From assembly GCA_030374765.1 (NCBI GenBank), contig JARGXX010000022.1, positions 868,001 through 932,000 of the forward strand: a stretch of 64,000 nucleotides of DNA. The letters are read 5' to 3'. The stretch comes from Agarophyton chilense (lineage: Eukaryota; Rhodophyta; Florideophyceae; Gracilariales; Gracilariaceae). Numbering within the stretch: the first letter of the stretch is position 1; every line of letters begins with the position of its first letter. This document shows positions 1 to 10,369 of this stretch, piece after piece. Under the pieces are notes generated by a model. It did not search any database. It had not been told where the DNA came from and saw only the letters and a program-made list of their open reading frames with translations. Both the position numbers and the translations under genes were made by a program.

Positions 1-839
1 TCGACTAATTCAAAAAATTAATATGGTCTAAGAACGCATTTGCGTCCACTTGAACAGCAGACAGAAGGGGACATCTGCCAAAGAGATTGCTTCGTCAGAG
101 ACCCTAATATATCTAGCAAGTTGAATGACGAAGATTGAATTAGTAGGGGGCTTAAAGGTAATTTGAACTTTTGCTTTATACTTTTAAAAAATGCCTCTAA
201 AAAGCCTTAAAAACGCATGTGGACACACGAACGTCAATTTTGTTGACTAAATGTTGCTCGAAATGTGATGAATGTCACGCAGATTATCTATAAAACACTC
301 TCGACCAGTTCCAATGTAACATATATAAACATCCATATCATTGTACTTTTGGCATTCTGAACAAACAAATTTGGTTTTGTAAGTGGTCTTGAAGACTTTT
401 CATCGTCCTTGATATGTTTGAGACGTTAAAGAACCATCCAATTTTCTTCTTTTTCGATTGGTCTCCATTGAATGAATGCCGGTTCCAGCCATATATGGGT
501 TTTCTATTTCATCTTCCTCCTTATATTTTCTTTTCATAGTTCAAATAGCATTCCAGTTGTTATCTATTAATCCGTCTGCGAGATTACAATAGAAATTATG
601 CAGTGTAAGATTCAATATGTTTCCGTATGCACCCTTGTAAAGATTCCAAGCATCAACCACGCACATTGCCAGCAAATAAGTATTCACTCTGAAAGACCAT
701 TCTTTCACTTCAAACTTCTTTTCCATATTCAGATCATCTTGACGTGACCTATTATGCCTATCAATTCTTGAACAACAAGAATAGTACTCCTCACAAACTT
801 TTGGAATAGCAATGAAAACGGAATTTTCTTTGATATTCC

Positions 840-2018
840 TGTAACGCAATGCGCTACTCGGGAGACCAGCCGCGGGCGCCGAGAGCTACACACAGGCAGA
901 GCCTGGAAAGCTGGGGTCGGCTATCTGGCCCTAGAGTCCGCAACTACTCAAGAGAGACGTCGTCGCACAGGCGAGGAGTGTCTACTAGGCACAGACTCCT
1001 ATCGTTCCACAGGAGCTCTTGGCGTCCGGAAGACGTGCTCGGAGTGGTGTCGATCCGACACGAACCGAAGTGATCGGCCTGGATATACGCCGCGTATGAC
1101 GAGTAGCCGGGGCGAGCCCCGGGATTGTACCAGAGCCCGGACGAGCGCCACGACCCTAACGACGGCAACGGCGCACCAACCACTTCACCCAACGGGTGGC
1201 GATAGCAAAGCAGGGCAAGCCCTGAGATTGTACCAGCGCTCAGACGAGAGCGTCTGCTTGGCTATACCGACTGGCGCCACAAAGTGGTAATCACTCACAC
1301 CCAACGGGTGACGATAGCAAAGCAGGGCAAGCCCTGGGATTGAACCAGCGCCCAGACGAATGCGCCTGCCTGGCTTTACCAGCTGCACCTGGAAGTGATA
1401 CTCACTTATCCGAGGCTCCCGATCCACACCTCGGTATCCAACGGATACGGGTCTACAAGCTGCTCGGGCAGTAGAACTGCCGGCGGTCCAATAGACCGAG
1501 CGAAAGTGCAATGCGCTACGTGGCGACCGATGGCCGTGAGGGCAAGGACTGGACGGGGAATACTCGATAGGCTAAAACGCGAGAGGTACCTCTGCAGCAT
1601 TTGATCAGACTGCTGCCTGTCTTGTCGGCGTTGACTGGGAACGAATGTCTGATAACCCTATAGTCTCAAGACACGAACTAGTAGTTCGGAGGCCCCCCCT
1701 CCTTTTTGGACTTTACTTCGGTATAGCCCCCGGCGACCCGGCGCTCAAGTACCTCTGGCCGCTTAGCAGTTAGCCATTACGATAGATTACAACTAATAAA
1801 TACAATTAAAAATTACAAGGCAACAGTGCAGAGCACTGTATGGTGCCAACCACACGAACTAGCTGCCGGCCATTGCCACACGTATGACACCTAGCGCCAT
1901 GCACGGTATTTCATCCTGGCAGTATGCCAGCTATTACGGCGTCGTCACTGCTTAGTGTAAGGAGGTCGGAGGAGGATGGCTACTTGTCCTAAATAACGGC
2001 CCGGCGCGTTGCGTCACA
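840..2018. mobile_element. LTR-like insertion (candidate solo LTR) inside piggyBac copy 1
   Basis: A 1,179-bp block interrupts the piggyBac transposase and is absent from piggyBac copy 2. It is flanked by a perfect 5-bp direct repeat, ATTCC (835-839 and 2,019-2,023). It begins TGTAACGCAATGCGC and ends GCGCGTTGCGTCACA, so the termini are TG...CA and form an imperfect 15-bp inverted repeat. No reading frame with a recognisable domain is present. A solo LTR of a gypsy-type element is the simplest reading; a small non-autonomous element with terminal inverted repeats is the alternative. It inserted after the piggyBac element was already in place. Confidence 0.6.
1188..1411. repeat. two-copy tandem repeat, 112-bp period
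   Basis: Two diverged copies start with CCCAACGGGTG at 1,188 and 1,300. Both contain GCAAAGCAGGGCAAGCCCTG and a similar downstream block. A partial third copy (GGGCGAGCCCCGGGATTG) precedes them near 1,110. The array lies inside the LTR-like insertion. Confidence 0.7.
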
Positions 2019-3757
2019 ATTCCATCAGTTGTCCTCCATCTTTCACGAGAAATGGGAGTTCCTGGTTGGGTACTGCTACAAGTGCTGATGAAGTATCTCT
2101 TCGCGCGGTCCACTCAGAGCACAGACAACAACTTTCGATCCAATTCAGGCAGTTTCGAAACCATTGACACGTGCTGGCCTCGTGCCGTCATCGTAAGTTC
2201 GGAAAGATGTTTCATAGGAAACCGTCTGGTGGCTGTTTTTACGACACCAATAAATCGCATTCCTCTTTTTAAAAGTTCTTCAGCGGTTTCAACAGATGCA
2301 AGATATGAATCGGCACAAACGATTCGATCAAATGCGAACCAATTTTGCAACAAGTCTCATTAAAACAGCTGTTCCATGTGCATGTTCTGAGTCAAAAGGC
2401 TGTACATCTGGTTGCGTAGCTCCCATCGTGATTTCTATTTTGAGAATAATTCCACTCCTTCCACAACACACTGTCTTTAATTCACAACCATTTTCAGGTT
2501 TCCTATCAAGAGCAGTGTATTGTGGAAGTCCAATTTCAATCCAGTTCCCTCCAAGTCCATACCAACGTGACATACTTTCGTCCACCCACAAAGTGTGTGC
2601 CGGAGTTACGAACGCTTTCCAATGGTCATTTATAGCTTTCACAAACTCAGACATGCATGAACATCTGCATTCTTCTGATTTTTGATCGTTTTCAAAGCCA
2701 CTGAAAACGATGAATTGCCGTATATGTTCAAACCGGTTTCGTGATATGATCTTTCCGAGCTGCGGAGATTCGATATATTTAGAAAACGTGTCTTTAGACC
2801 AAAGCGATCTTCTATTTGAAAACTCGAAGCGTGTCATTGACACCATCAAACCGAAAAACTTCAAAATTTCAACTCCTGTAGTCTGCTTTAAGCCTTTTTC
2901 TTCAAGCCGAGAGTTGGTAGATCGGACTATTTTTTCCAAATGAGCTACAAGAAACATCCACATGAAGAAATCGTATGGAGAGAGTCCCGAAGGTGCATGA
3001 ATGGCGGAGATAAAATCTCCAACAGGTCCCGTGACTTTTCATTGATGCATTTGCACTGGACCATTCAGAGTCAAGGATACATTTCCAGTGGTCCATTTCG
3101 TCGAATGAACTTCCACAAAGCTGTCTTGCGTGTCAATTTTTGTCACAGTAGGAGGGCTCAACGGATTCATTGTGTGACATTGATCGCCATCCGTGACAGT
3201 ATTTTGCTCTTCATTGTTCGAAACTTCATTAGTAATAGCAGCACCATTTCTCTCCACGTTGGAATTGATTGCTTGTTGAGCAGTTTCCTGAACCGTGACA
3301 TGATCGCCGGCTTTTACATTGCAAAGTTTGAGAGTGCATATTTTCTCGCGACCAGGTAGCTCGAAGTTTATCGTGACAAAAGTGTGTCTCCGATTATTTT
3401 TGACAGCAACGTCCACTTTTGTAACACTTCCGCTGACTAGTTTCGTTTTCCATTGCGTGCCAAAGAAGCGTTTACAGTCGCTCTCTGATGTGGTGAGACG
3501 TGCGCGGGTATGTACTCTGTTTCCCATTACACAACGGGGATCCATAGATGATGACATATTTGATAAATTATGAAAGAATGAAGTAAAGATGATGTGTTTA
3601 CAGGTTGTGGACGATCGTTCGTGATCTTTGAGGTTGACGCCAAAGAAGAAGAGAGTTTTGAAAACGTCTAGGCACAAAAATTTAAGGATATTGACAAAGT
3701 TTACAAAAATATCGATGTTGTAATTTTGGCCTCATATGAGGCCAGTGGTCGTATAGA

Positions 3758-5460
3758 CACTAGTGACTGGCCTTTCTTTGGATGTACTACTCGTATCAAG
3801 AACATTAAAAAAAAACTTTGCGAAAGTGTTAAGAAATGGGGTGATTACGGCATCGTCATTGTCGTTCATTTTGTACTTATCGCCAAAGTTATCCATCGTC
3901 ATCATTTGTTCAATCCGGCCAATTTTGGGCTTCCCTTTTCTTTTTTTCCGTAGTCCTATGGCGTTCCAAAATTTTTTCTTTGCAGAAACGCTTTACGCAG
4001 GTTTAGTCCAGCTGTCTGCGCAGATGTACCTAGTAGGAGTTTTATGGTTTGGGGGTTGATTGGTTGACTGGCTGTAAATCCTCTTGATCCGATCACCATC
4101 AAAATGCTGATATTACTTCTTCTCTGGTGAAATACATGCTATGGAAAGCTTAGTAGCCGAGTATGGTGGATATGCACGTGGTTATCCCATTGATTAGGAA
4201 ACACCTGACCGGCAACTATTTCTCTCTCGACTACTAGTGCTGTCAACCTTCGCGATCAGGGTTCATGGCTTTCATTTTTTTATGGAATGCACGACATCAT
4301 CTCAAGTCTTTCCACTTTTTGTACTATGAGTTTATGCAAATACATTAAGTGGTGTGTGGAGCTTGGAGGCAATTAGGCCGCTACTTCGGTACTAATGTGA
4401 AAAACGGGAATTGTAGACTCTTGCTCTCGTTTTCTTCCCCACAAACATTTCACGGTGGGATGTTTGAAGGAACTCTCCGTCCTAGGCCCAATCTGCAAGC
4501 TCTGTTTTTCACAATAAGTTTCTTTCCTACTCGACTGCGAACAAACCCACGACCTCTACCGCGATTCCTGCGAGTCTTCTCCTTCTGAACAACGCCTCGA
4601 GCACGACTACCCGTGGAAATGCGGAGGAGCGTTGCACCAACTTCATGGTGAGCAGCAAATAAAGACCCTGATAGAGCGTTTGGTTCGGACGCTTGAAATT
4701 GTATACAAGGAGCAGTTACTGTGGAGCTCAATGCATCTTTGTCACTTTTTGAGGCTCTTCGACGAGCTTCAAGGTTCATGCGATCTGCATTCTCATGGAG
4801 TACAGATAAAGGGCGCCGCTGTGCCCTTGCATTCAGACGAGATACAGCAACTGGAGCTCGCACTTGTAGGCGAAGCAAGATGCTCTTGTTCATCGACTTG
4901 ACGTGGGAATCATGTGGTAGGATTCTTGCAGAATTTGAATGGAAACCTTTCTTGACAGCCTTTGAATGCGCTGAGTTGTGATTACGTAGAGCTGAATTGG
5001 TTTCGTGGCCATAGGTACGAGAAGGTCCCACGCTTCTCCTGTTGAGCTCTGCATTTGGGCCTATATCGGAAATCTCAGATCTCGCTTGAAACGAAGATAA
5101 AGATCTTTGCGTTCAAATTTCATTGTGTTCAACTTGTTTCGCATGAGTTGGGGAAGAAGTTTAGGCGGGTTTGAATACAAGCGATGAAAATGGTACCGGC
5201 GAAATGACATCTTCATGTACACTATCAGAACCTTTGATAGATATTTCAACTCCCGTTCGAGATGTAGTTCCAATTCTGGATGGATTATCTGACAATGAAA
5301 CCGTATTTGGAACAACGAGATTGGCATCGGGTCCGGGAGACGTTTGAGCGGGATTGAACACTGGGGATTAAGGTTGTAAGAAAATATTTTGATCTCCATG
5401 TTCTCTCTCATAGTTCTCATCCGGTTGATGTCTCCCAACAGTTACGATATTTGTTTCGTC
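3758..5460. other. transposon-derived stretch without a recognisable gene
   Basis: AT-rich sequence with only short open frames. A minus-strand frame at 4,450-5,031 (193 codons from a GTG, rich in Arg and Ser) has no domain I recognise. The stretch lies between the piggyBac end and the tnp2-type transposase and is probably the other half of that transposon, but no convincing terminal inverted repeat could be paired. Confidence 0.35.
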
Positions 5461-6105
5461 TTACCTTTCATTTGAAGCAGAGGAAAGGCTCCCAACGATA
5501 TCGCTGCTAGGGATAGGGTAGTTATGGACGGGGTTACTAGGCACAGAGTGGCCAGTATGAACGTTTTTGACTCTTCTTGTATGAGACTGTCGCCCCTTGG
5601 ACTTCATTCTCTTTTCGGCCAAACACCTGATGCACCAAAGATTTCTGCTCTGTCTGTATACGAAAAAGTCCTTCGAAGTAGATGCACATCGAATGACGGC
5701 TTCGCACTGGGAAACGTGGGTTCTCTTTGGAGCTGTTCCCCACGCCAATTTCCCATAATCCACTCCAATCCTTAGTATCATGATCATTTCCAATGCATCT
5801 TTGGAATCTGCGTTCAGTTTCTTATCACTGGCATTCTCTGGGAATTGGATATACTTCTCTTGTCCATCAGGTATCATGGCGTTTTGGAAGTCAATTGCTG
5901 TTCGCAGAAGCGCCGTAACATTTGGATCTCGGACTAAATCTTTACCGCGAACTGGGCTGGAAATGGAAGGAAGTCTGGACGACGGCTCGAGGGCTTCGAG
6001 ACGTCTGTTGATCTTTGCAACGTCATCTTTCCATGTGCGAACGATCTCCTCTTTGATATCTAAAAGAAAACGGTCTAACGGAGCTTGAGAACCTTGGGGA
6101 ACCAT
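5461..6105 (-). CDS. hypothetical protein, probably a second gene of the tnp2-type transposon
   Basis: An open frame of 214 codons from the ATG at 6,105; the open frame continues upstream past a CAG that could be a splice acceptor. The N-terminal third is predicted helical and charged (DRFLLDIKEEIVRTWKDD). The middle contains SKDFFVYRQSRNLWCIRCL and the tail is basic. I recognise no family. The frame ends at AAAG|GTAAGACG, a good splice donor, so the real protein may continue in a downstream exon; I could not join one cleanly. It is divergent from the transposase remains that start near 6,248, the arrangement expected for a two-gene DNA transposon. It may equally be a captured host exon. Confidence 0.3.
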   Translation of the reverse strand: MVPQGSQAPLDRFLLDIKEEIVRTWKDDVAKINRRLEALEPSSRLPSISSPVRGKDLVRDPNVTALLRTAIDFQNAMIPDGQEKYIQFPENASDKKLNADSKDALEMIMILRIGVDYGKLAWGTAPKRTHVSQCEAVIRCASTSKDFFVYRQSRNLWCIRCLAEKRMKSKGRQSHTRRVKNVHTGHSVPSNPVHNYPIPSSDIVGSLSSASNER

Positions 6106-6247
6106 GTGGGATGATGCTGTGGCGGACCTCTGAAACAACCATAAGCGTCACTCAAATATGAGTCGCGATTAAGAAAAAAAGAGCAAAGAAAACCCCTTTT
6201 CCAAAGGACCGTTACATTTCGATTCGATTGATTTATAATCAAATGCG

Positions 6248-7117
6248 ATGATGAAAATAGCACATGATCTTGGAATCGAAACCGACGCAAAAGAATTTTC
6301 TTTTCAAAGCTCTGGTGTTGTTGAAAACTGCAGAGATGGAGTATGGCAGTTTGACTCACTATTTCTTCAACATCTCTCTTTCATTATCTTTTCCAGCTCC
6401 CCTTCCATCTACGGAATGTGCCCGAAGTATGTACGTCTCCCGGAGTATGCTTGTACTTGCTATCCCCGAGGAAAACCCGTTAGTAGAAGTACTATGCTAA
6501 GGCACAGAAGATCAGCCAACATATCCAGAAGAAGGCAGGGAATTCAAGCTGATCTTCCCTGGGGTTCAATAGAGAGCCGCAGTTTGACAGTTCGCGCACA
6601 GTACAAAGCTTTTGTTCAACAATCTCTTGGGCAGCTGTATGAAACGAATTCGAGTATCACTTCAAACGGAGAAGCCAACTTCGGTCATAAGCGAACTATC
6701 AAGGAGATAGGAGAGAACCATTCGACGCCAGATGATGGCGTCGTGTGATCTATGTTGAATTCAAACGAGTACGATACGCCGAACTTCACCAGCGCTACAT
6801 CCCATGACAAACCATCATATGAGGACTCAAATCCACAGCAAGGAAGAAACGAGATGGCAATTGAGGTACCCGACACGCTTCCAGGAGGTATCCCTTTCCG
6901 TTTAAAGAACGAAGAAGAGGTTTCAGCTCAGATACAGCCATTTGATTACGAGTCAGACTGCTCTGTTCGATCTGAAGTATGTCCCAACTCCATGCAAAGC
7001 TTCAATATAGGTGGCCAGCATTTTGAAGCTCAGTTTGCCGTTGACAACTTCGAAGAGGAGAATTTGAGTCGCTCTTCTACTGAGAAAAGCGTCGTGGACT
7101 CCAAATTTTCGTCGTAA
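6248..7117 (+). pseudogene. 5' part of the tnp2-type transposase gene (uncertain)
   Basis: Two open stretches (6,248-6,748 and 6,752-7,117) lie directly upstream of the conserved transposase region in the same strand. They encode Ser, Asn and Glu-rich sequence with no clear domain, and stops separate them from each other and from the core. The position suggests the N-terminal region of the transposase, but no zinc-finger or catalytic motif is visible here. Confidence 0.3.
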
Positions 7118-7144
7118 GCTTGTAGAAACAGACCGTGGATAGAC

Positions 7145-9303
7145 TTGTTTTTCAAGCATGGTCTCAAACAAACAGTTATGGATGATATTCTGAATCTTAT
7201 TCAGGCACCTTACACGTGCTGGAAAACAGTCATCGCCCGCCTAAGAATGGAGTCTGGAATTGATGAAAGAATGAAATCTTTCCCATTTTGCTCCGGACAC
7301 ATGTGCTTCTACAACGAGTCCATTGCAAAGTGCTCCGTTTGCGGTACACTTCGATCAGCGCCTGAAATTCAAACTGGGCCAACCCTGTCATGGATACTTC
7401 TTAGACAGAGACTACAGCGCATGTTCTTGGATAGGGCACGATGCGAAAGTCTGTACGAATATTTGGAAGTGCTGCAAACGGTAGATGATGGGGAAATAAT
7501 TCGAGACTTTTTCGACACATATGCTTTCGCGAGGAAGATATGCAATCAAATATAATCTGTTTCTATCGGTATCGACTGATGGTTTCCAAGCTTTTCGAAA
7601 ACGAACATATGATGTATGGCCCATTGCAGCAATTATCTGCAACTTGGACCCAAACCAACGATTCCTTGTTAAAAAAAGTCCTGCCCTTCACTTTCATCCT
7701 AGGCCCAAACGAGCCAGTAAACCTCGATTCATTCGTTGCTCCTCTTGTAGAGGAAATCAGTTCGCTAAACATGGATGGAGTTGGGACGGAATTTATGTTT
7801 CACGACGGACTATCTCACATGATTCAAGTTCACATGATGTGGTTTACAGGAGATCTTCCAGCCGTAAAAAAAGTTGGAGGACTAAAGGGCCATAATGGCA
7901 AGCGACAATGTCGCTTTTGAAAAATAGAGGGTATGTGGGCAGCTTCAAACCGACATTACTACTATCCCAGTGCGATACGACAATCTGATCGAACCAATGT
8001 ACTCTTCAATCCCTCTAGGCTTCCCCTACGTTCTGTTGATGAGACCGTTCGTAAGACTAGAAGGCTAGGAATGTTTGAAGGGCGGCGAAGGTCAGCTATG
8101 CAACTAGAATCTGGAATCAACGAGGACTCAGTCCTCTTCTCTCTTCCGGACATACTACCGTACAAGTCGTTCCCCATTGACATAATGCACTTGTTCTACA
8201 ATATTGGAAAAGACGTAATTCGCTTTTGGCTTACCACCGGGGAACCATACTCACTCAGCAAGGCCTCAATAAGACGTATTGATGAGGAGCTTAAAAGTTT
8301 TGGTGCAGGCATTCCAAGTCAAATTGGAAGTCGTCCGAGACCTCTAAGTAAGTTCTCAAAGTGGAAATCGGCCGAGATTAATTCGTTTATTTTGTCATAC
8401 AGTCTCATTGTAGTGGAAGGACATCTTCCTCACGAATATCTATCGGGTTGGAGAATTTTCGTGCAGTTAGTTGAAATGTGCTGACGTCCAGCGTTAAAAA
8501 TAGGTGACTTTGATACAATGCAAAAGTGTTCAACTGGTTTCTATCGGCACTTTGAACGACTCTATTTCAAACAGGATCCTGAGCGAATTCAATTTTGTAA
8601 GTATACTCTTCATTTGCTACTTCATCTTGCTGAGGAGGTCATTGAAAGCGGCCCACCTGTAGGGTACTCTCAGTACTGGCTGGAGCGATACATTGGGTGG
8701 TTGTTAGGTCGCATGAACGCAAGAAACCTTGCAGCGGCATCACTACTGAACGATGCAAAATTTGTTGAAGCGTACAAGGCTTTCTTCCTGGTCTCTGTAC
8801 AGGGCGAAGGCATGAACACCGTTCATTATATACGAGATAGAGGAGGATATGAACTCAGAGGTCATGCGCAGACCTACTGGGTGGGGAAAAATACTGAAAT
8901 GGACGATTTGCTTTCCTCGTGCATCAAGGGATACTTTATGAGCAAGTATCATGGTTTGGAATCTTCAGAAATCCTTGATGTTCTAGATACCATCGATCAA
9001 GTGAAGTTTAGATCTCGATTACGATTTGTTTCCGGAAGCACATTCCAGGACGTAATGGAAAGGCTTCGTCTTGTGACTGTTGATATCGTCCAATGCCGTT
9101 CCCGTCAGAATTGGCATATAGCATGTGAAATGGAAGACGACGAAAACGTTCAAGTTTACTATGGACGTGTGCACATGCTTTTTGAGCTCGAAGTGGACAT
9201 CTCCGGTATTGCATTTTCTCGAAGATGGAGTCCATGGCAGAAGACATATAAGGTGGCTCTCGTAGAATGGGCGACAGGTCTCGAGGTGGGCGACCAGATG
9301 TAG
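7145..9303 (+). pseudogene. tnp2-type transposase (Transposase_21; CACTA/Plavaka class), interrupted
   Basis: Conserved tnp2 features occur in order: FILGPNEPVNLDSFVAPLVEE near 7,700; VGTEFMFHDGLS and MMWFTGDLPAVKK near 7,780-7,870; GLKGHNGKRQCRF near 7,880-7,917; FPIDIMHLFYNIGKDV near 8,170; and YTLHLLLHLAEEV with YSQYWLERYIGWLLGRMN near 8,600-8,720. The last two correspond to the helical block that follows the core in Plavaka-like proteins. The copy is broken: one frameshift around 7,540-7,555, and an in-frame TGA at 7,918 exactly where the family has a cysteine (CRxC). The next codons, KIEG, continue the motif, so this is a Cys-to-stop change. A second TGA lies at 8,482. The remaining text still aligns closely, so decay is recent or moderate. 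Confidence 0.75.
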
Positions 9304-10102
9304 GTTTTCAAGAGCTGCTCTTCCACAGATGCCTTTCGGTTAAAGAAAGTGGAAGACTTGTGTATAATTTCACGGCTGATTACTGTTGTTGATCACACCG
9401 TTCCTTCTCATCAATTTCCAAGCGGAGGCCGACGAAGATCCTACTTCATAGACGACAATCTGGAATCAGATTGTCTTCTCCATAAAAGAAGCCTTCGATT
9501 GACAACATAAATCGGGTGTTGTGTGGCATCCGGGGGCAGAGGTAGTGTCATTAACAGTGTTTATGATGGGGAAATAACAGAAATGGGATCACGGCTACTT
9601 CTGAGCACCTTTTCAAGCGTGCTCTGCGTGTTCGCGGACATAGCAGTAGCACATCTCTAAACACCCCGTTCGAACGTTTTCAGTTTGTCCTACTAAGGAG
9701 TGGGAGAATCCGGAGAGGTTTGGGTGCTGATGGCGTATCATTCGTTTCATTAGTTTTACAAGAAATGGAACTGGGAAGCCAGGAACAACAAAGAGAAGAG
9801 TTGGACGTCGTACTAAAGCATGGACTGTCAGCGTTAAGTGTCTTTTTCTGCACGTCACTCGGAGTGCAAACGGATGTTTTTGTGTCACAAACGTCGTCAT
9901 ATCAATCTCTCTCCTTCTCCATTTCTCATCCCCATTATGTGGGTCATTCATTTCTAATACAGAATAAAGAGTGCAAGAGGAGTACGTTGAGCGACCGAAT
10001 ATGGCTAATAAATTCACTCCATTTACAACGAATTATGCCCGTTCCAGCCATTAACAAGGGTGCAAGAAGTGGAGAGCACACGGATGACGCTTTAGAAACC
10101 CT
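9304..10102. other. no recognisable gene
   Basis: Only short frames are present. This is most likely the 3' part of the tnp2-type transposon or debris between elements. Confidence 0.4.
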
Positions 10103-10354
10103 TTGTTTCTGGTGGATTTATGGTGTCCATTTGGAAGGCACGCTGATGCCAATATAAATGCACCTGGATGTTGGAACAGTCACGATAGCCTCCAATTGCC
10201 ATCCTACTTTATGAAATATTACAATTCAAATCGAGATTCTTTTGAAGCGGCGCAAAACCTTAATGCGCACTCCAAGTGCATACACTTTTCTGAAAAATTT
10301 CTTTTAGGGTGTCTTTCGGTGGCCGATCCAGGTAAACCAATTCTTCTTTCATAA
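10103..10354 (+). pseudogene. fragment resembling a DDE_4 (Harbinger-like) transposase
   Basis: The translated stretch contains ADANINAPGCWNSHDS, which resembles the segment around the second catalytic Asp region of DDE_4 endonucleases (a phrase like NAPGxWHDS). No further motif is visible on either side, and the match is short, so this is a weak call. It lies directly next to the left edge of the first gypsy element. Confidence 0.2.
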
Positions 10355-10369
10355 AGGTAGGTGCGTTTT

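Larger units (their letters stand above)
200..3557 (-). pseudogene. piggyBac transposase (DDE_Tnp_1_7), interrupted
   Basis: The DDE-type cut-and-paste transposase reads from a methionine at 3,557. Residues 1 to about 170 form an N-terminal domain of the kind seen before the catalytic core in algal and oomycete piggyBac proteins. The core follows at 2,114-2,963 (VDESMSRWYG; RKPENGCELK; RIVCADSYLAS). Its C-terminal part is at 541-834 (EEYYSCCSRIDRHNRSRQD; AMCVVDAWNLYKGAYG). A cysteine-bearing tail (FVCSECQ) lies at about 350-400. The copy is dead: one in-frame TGA separates the N-terminal domain from the core near 3,037, a one-base shift occurs in an A-run near 2,335-2,350, the tail contains further stops, and the reading frame is split by the insertion at 840-2,018. 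Family assignment rests on the spacing and wording of the core motifs. Confidence 0.75.
1..3757 (-). mobile_element. piggyBac-family DNA transposon, copy 1
   Basis: The minus strand carries a decayed piggyBac transposase (next entry). The sequence is matched by a second copy at 23,125-24,611 plus 29,229-29,243, which sets the right end near 3,757. Just before that end both copies hold the palindrome GGCCTCATATGAGGCC (3,728-3,743; the last base differs in copy 2). Similarity to copy 2 starts at about position 228 only because copy 2 is cut there by a gypsy insertion, so the left end of this copy may lie anywhere in 1-230 or before the window. No TTAA target site was found at the right end. A 1,179-bp LTR-like element is inserted at 840. 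Family is confident; the ends are not. Confidence 0.75.

Noticed and set aside
1188-1411. CRISPR-like or satellite array
   Set aside because: Only two to three diverged copies without spacers, inside an LTR-like insertion of a eukaryotic genome.
3758-9547. CACTAG at 3,758 and GTAGTG at 9,542-9,547 as the termini of the tnp2-type transposon
   Set aside because: Only the first five bases agree; the following 15-20 bases do not form an inverted repeat and no flanking target duplication was found.
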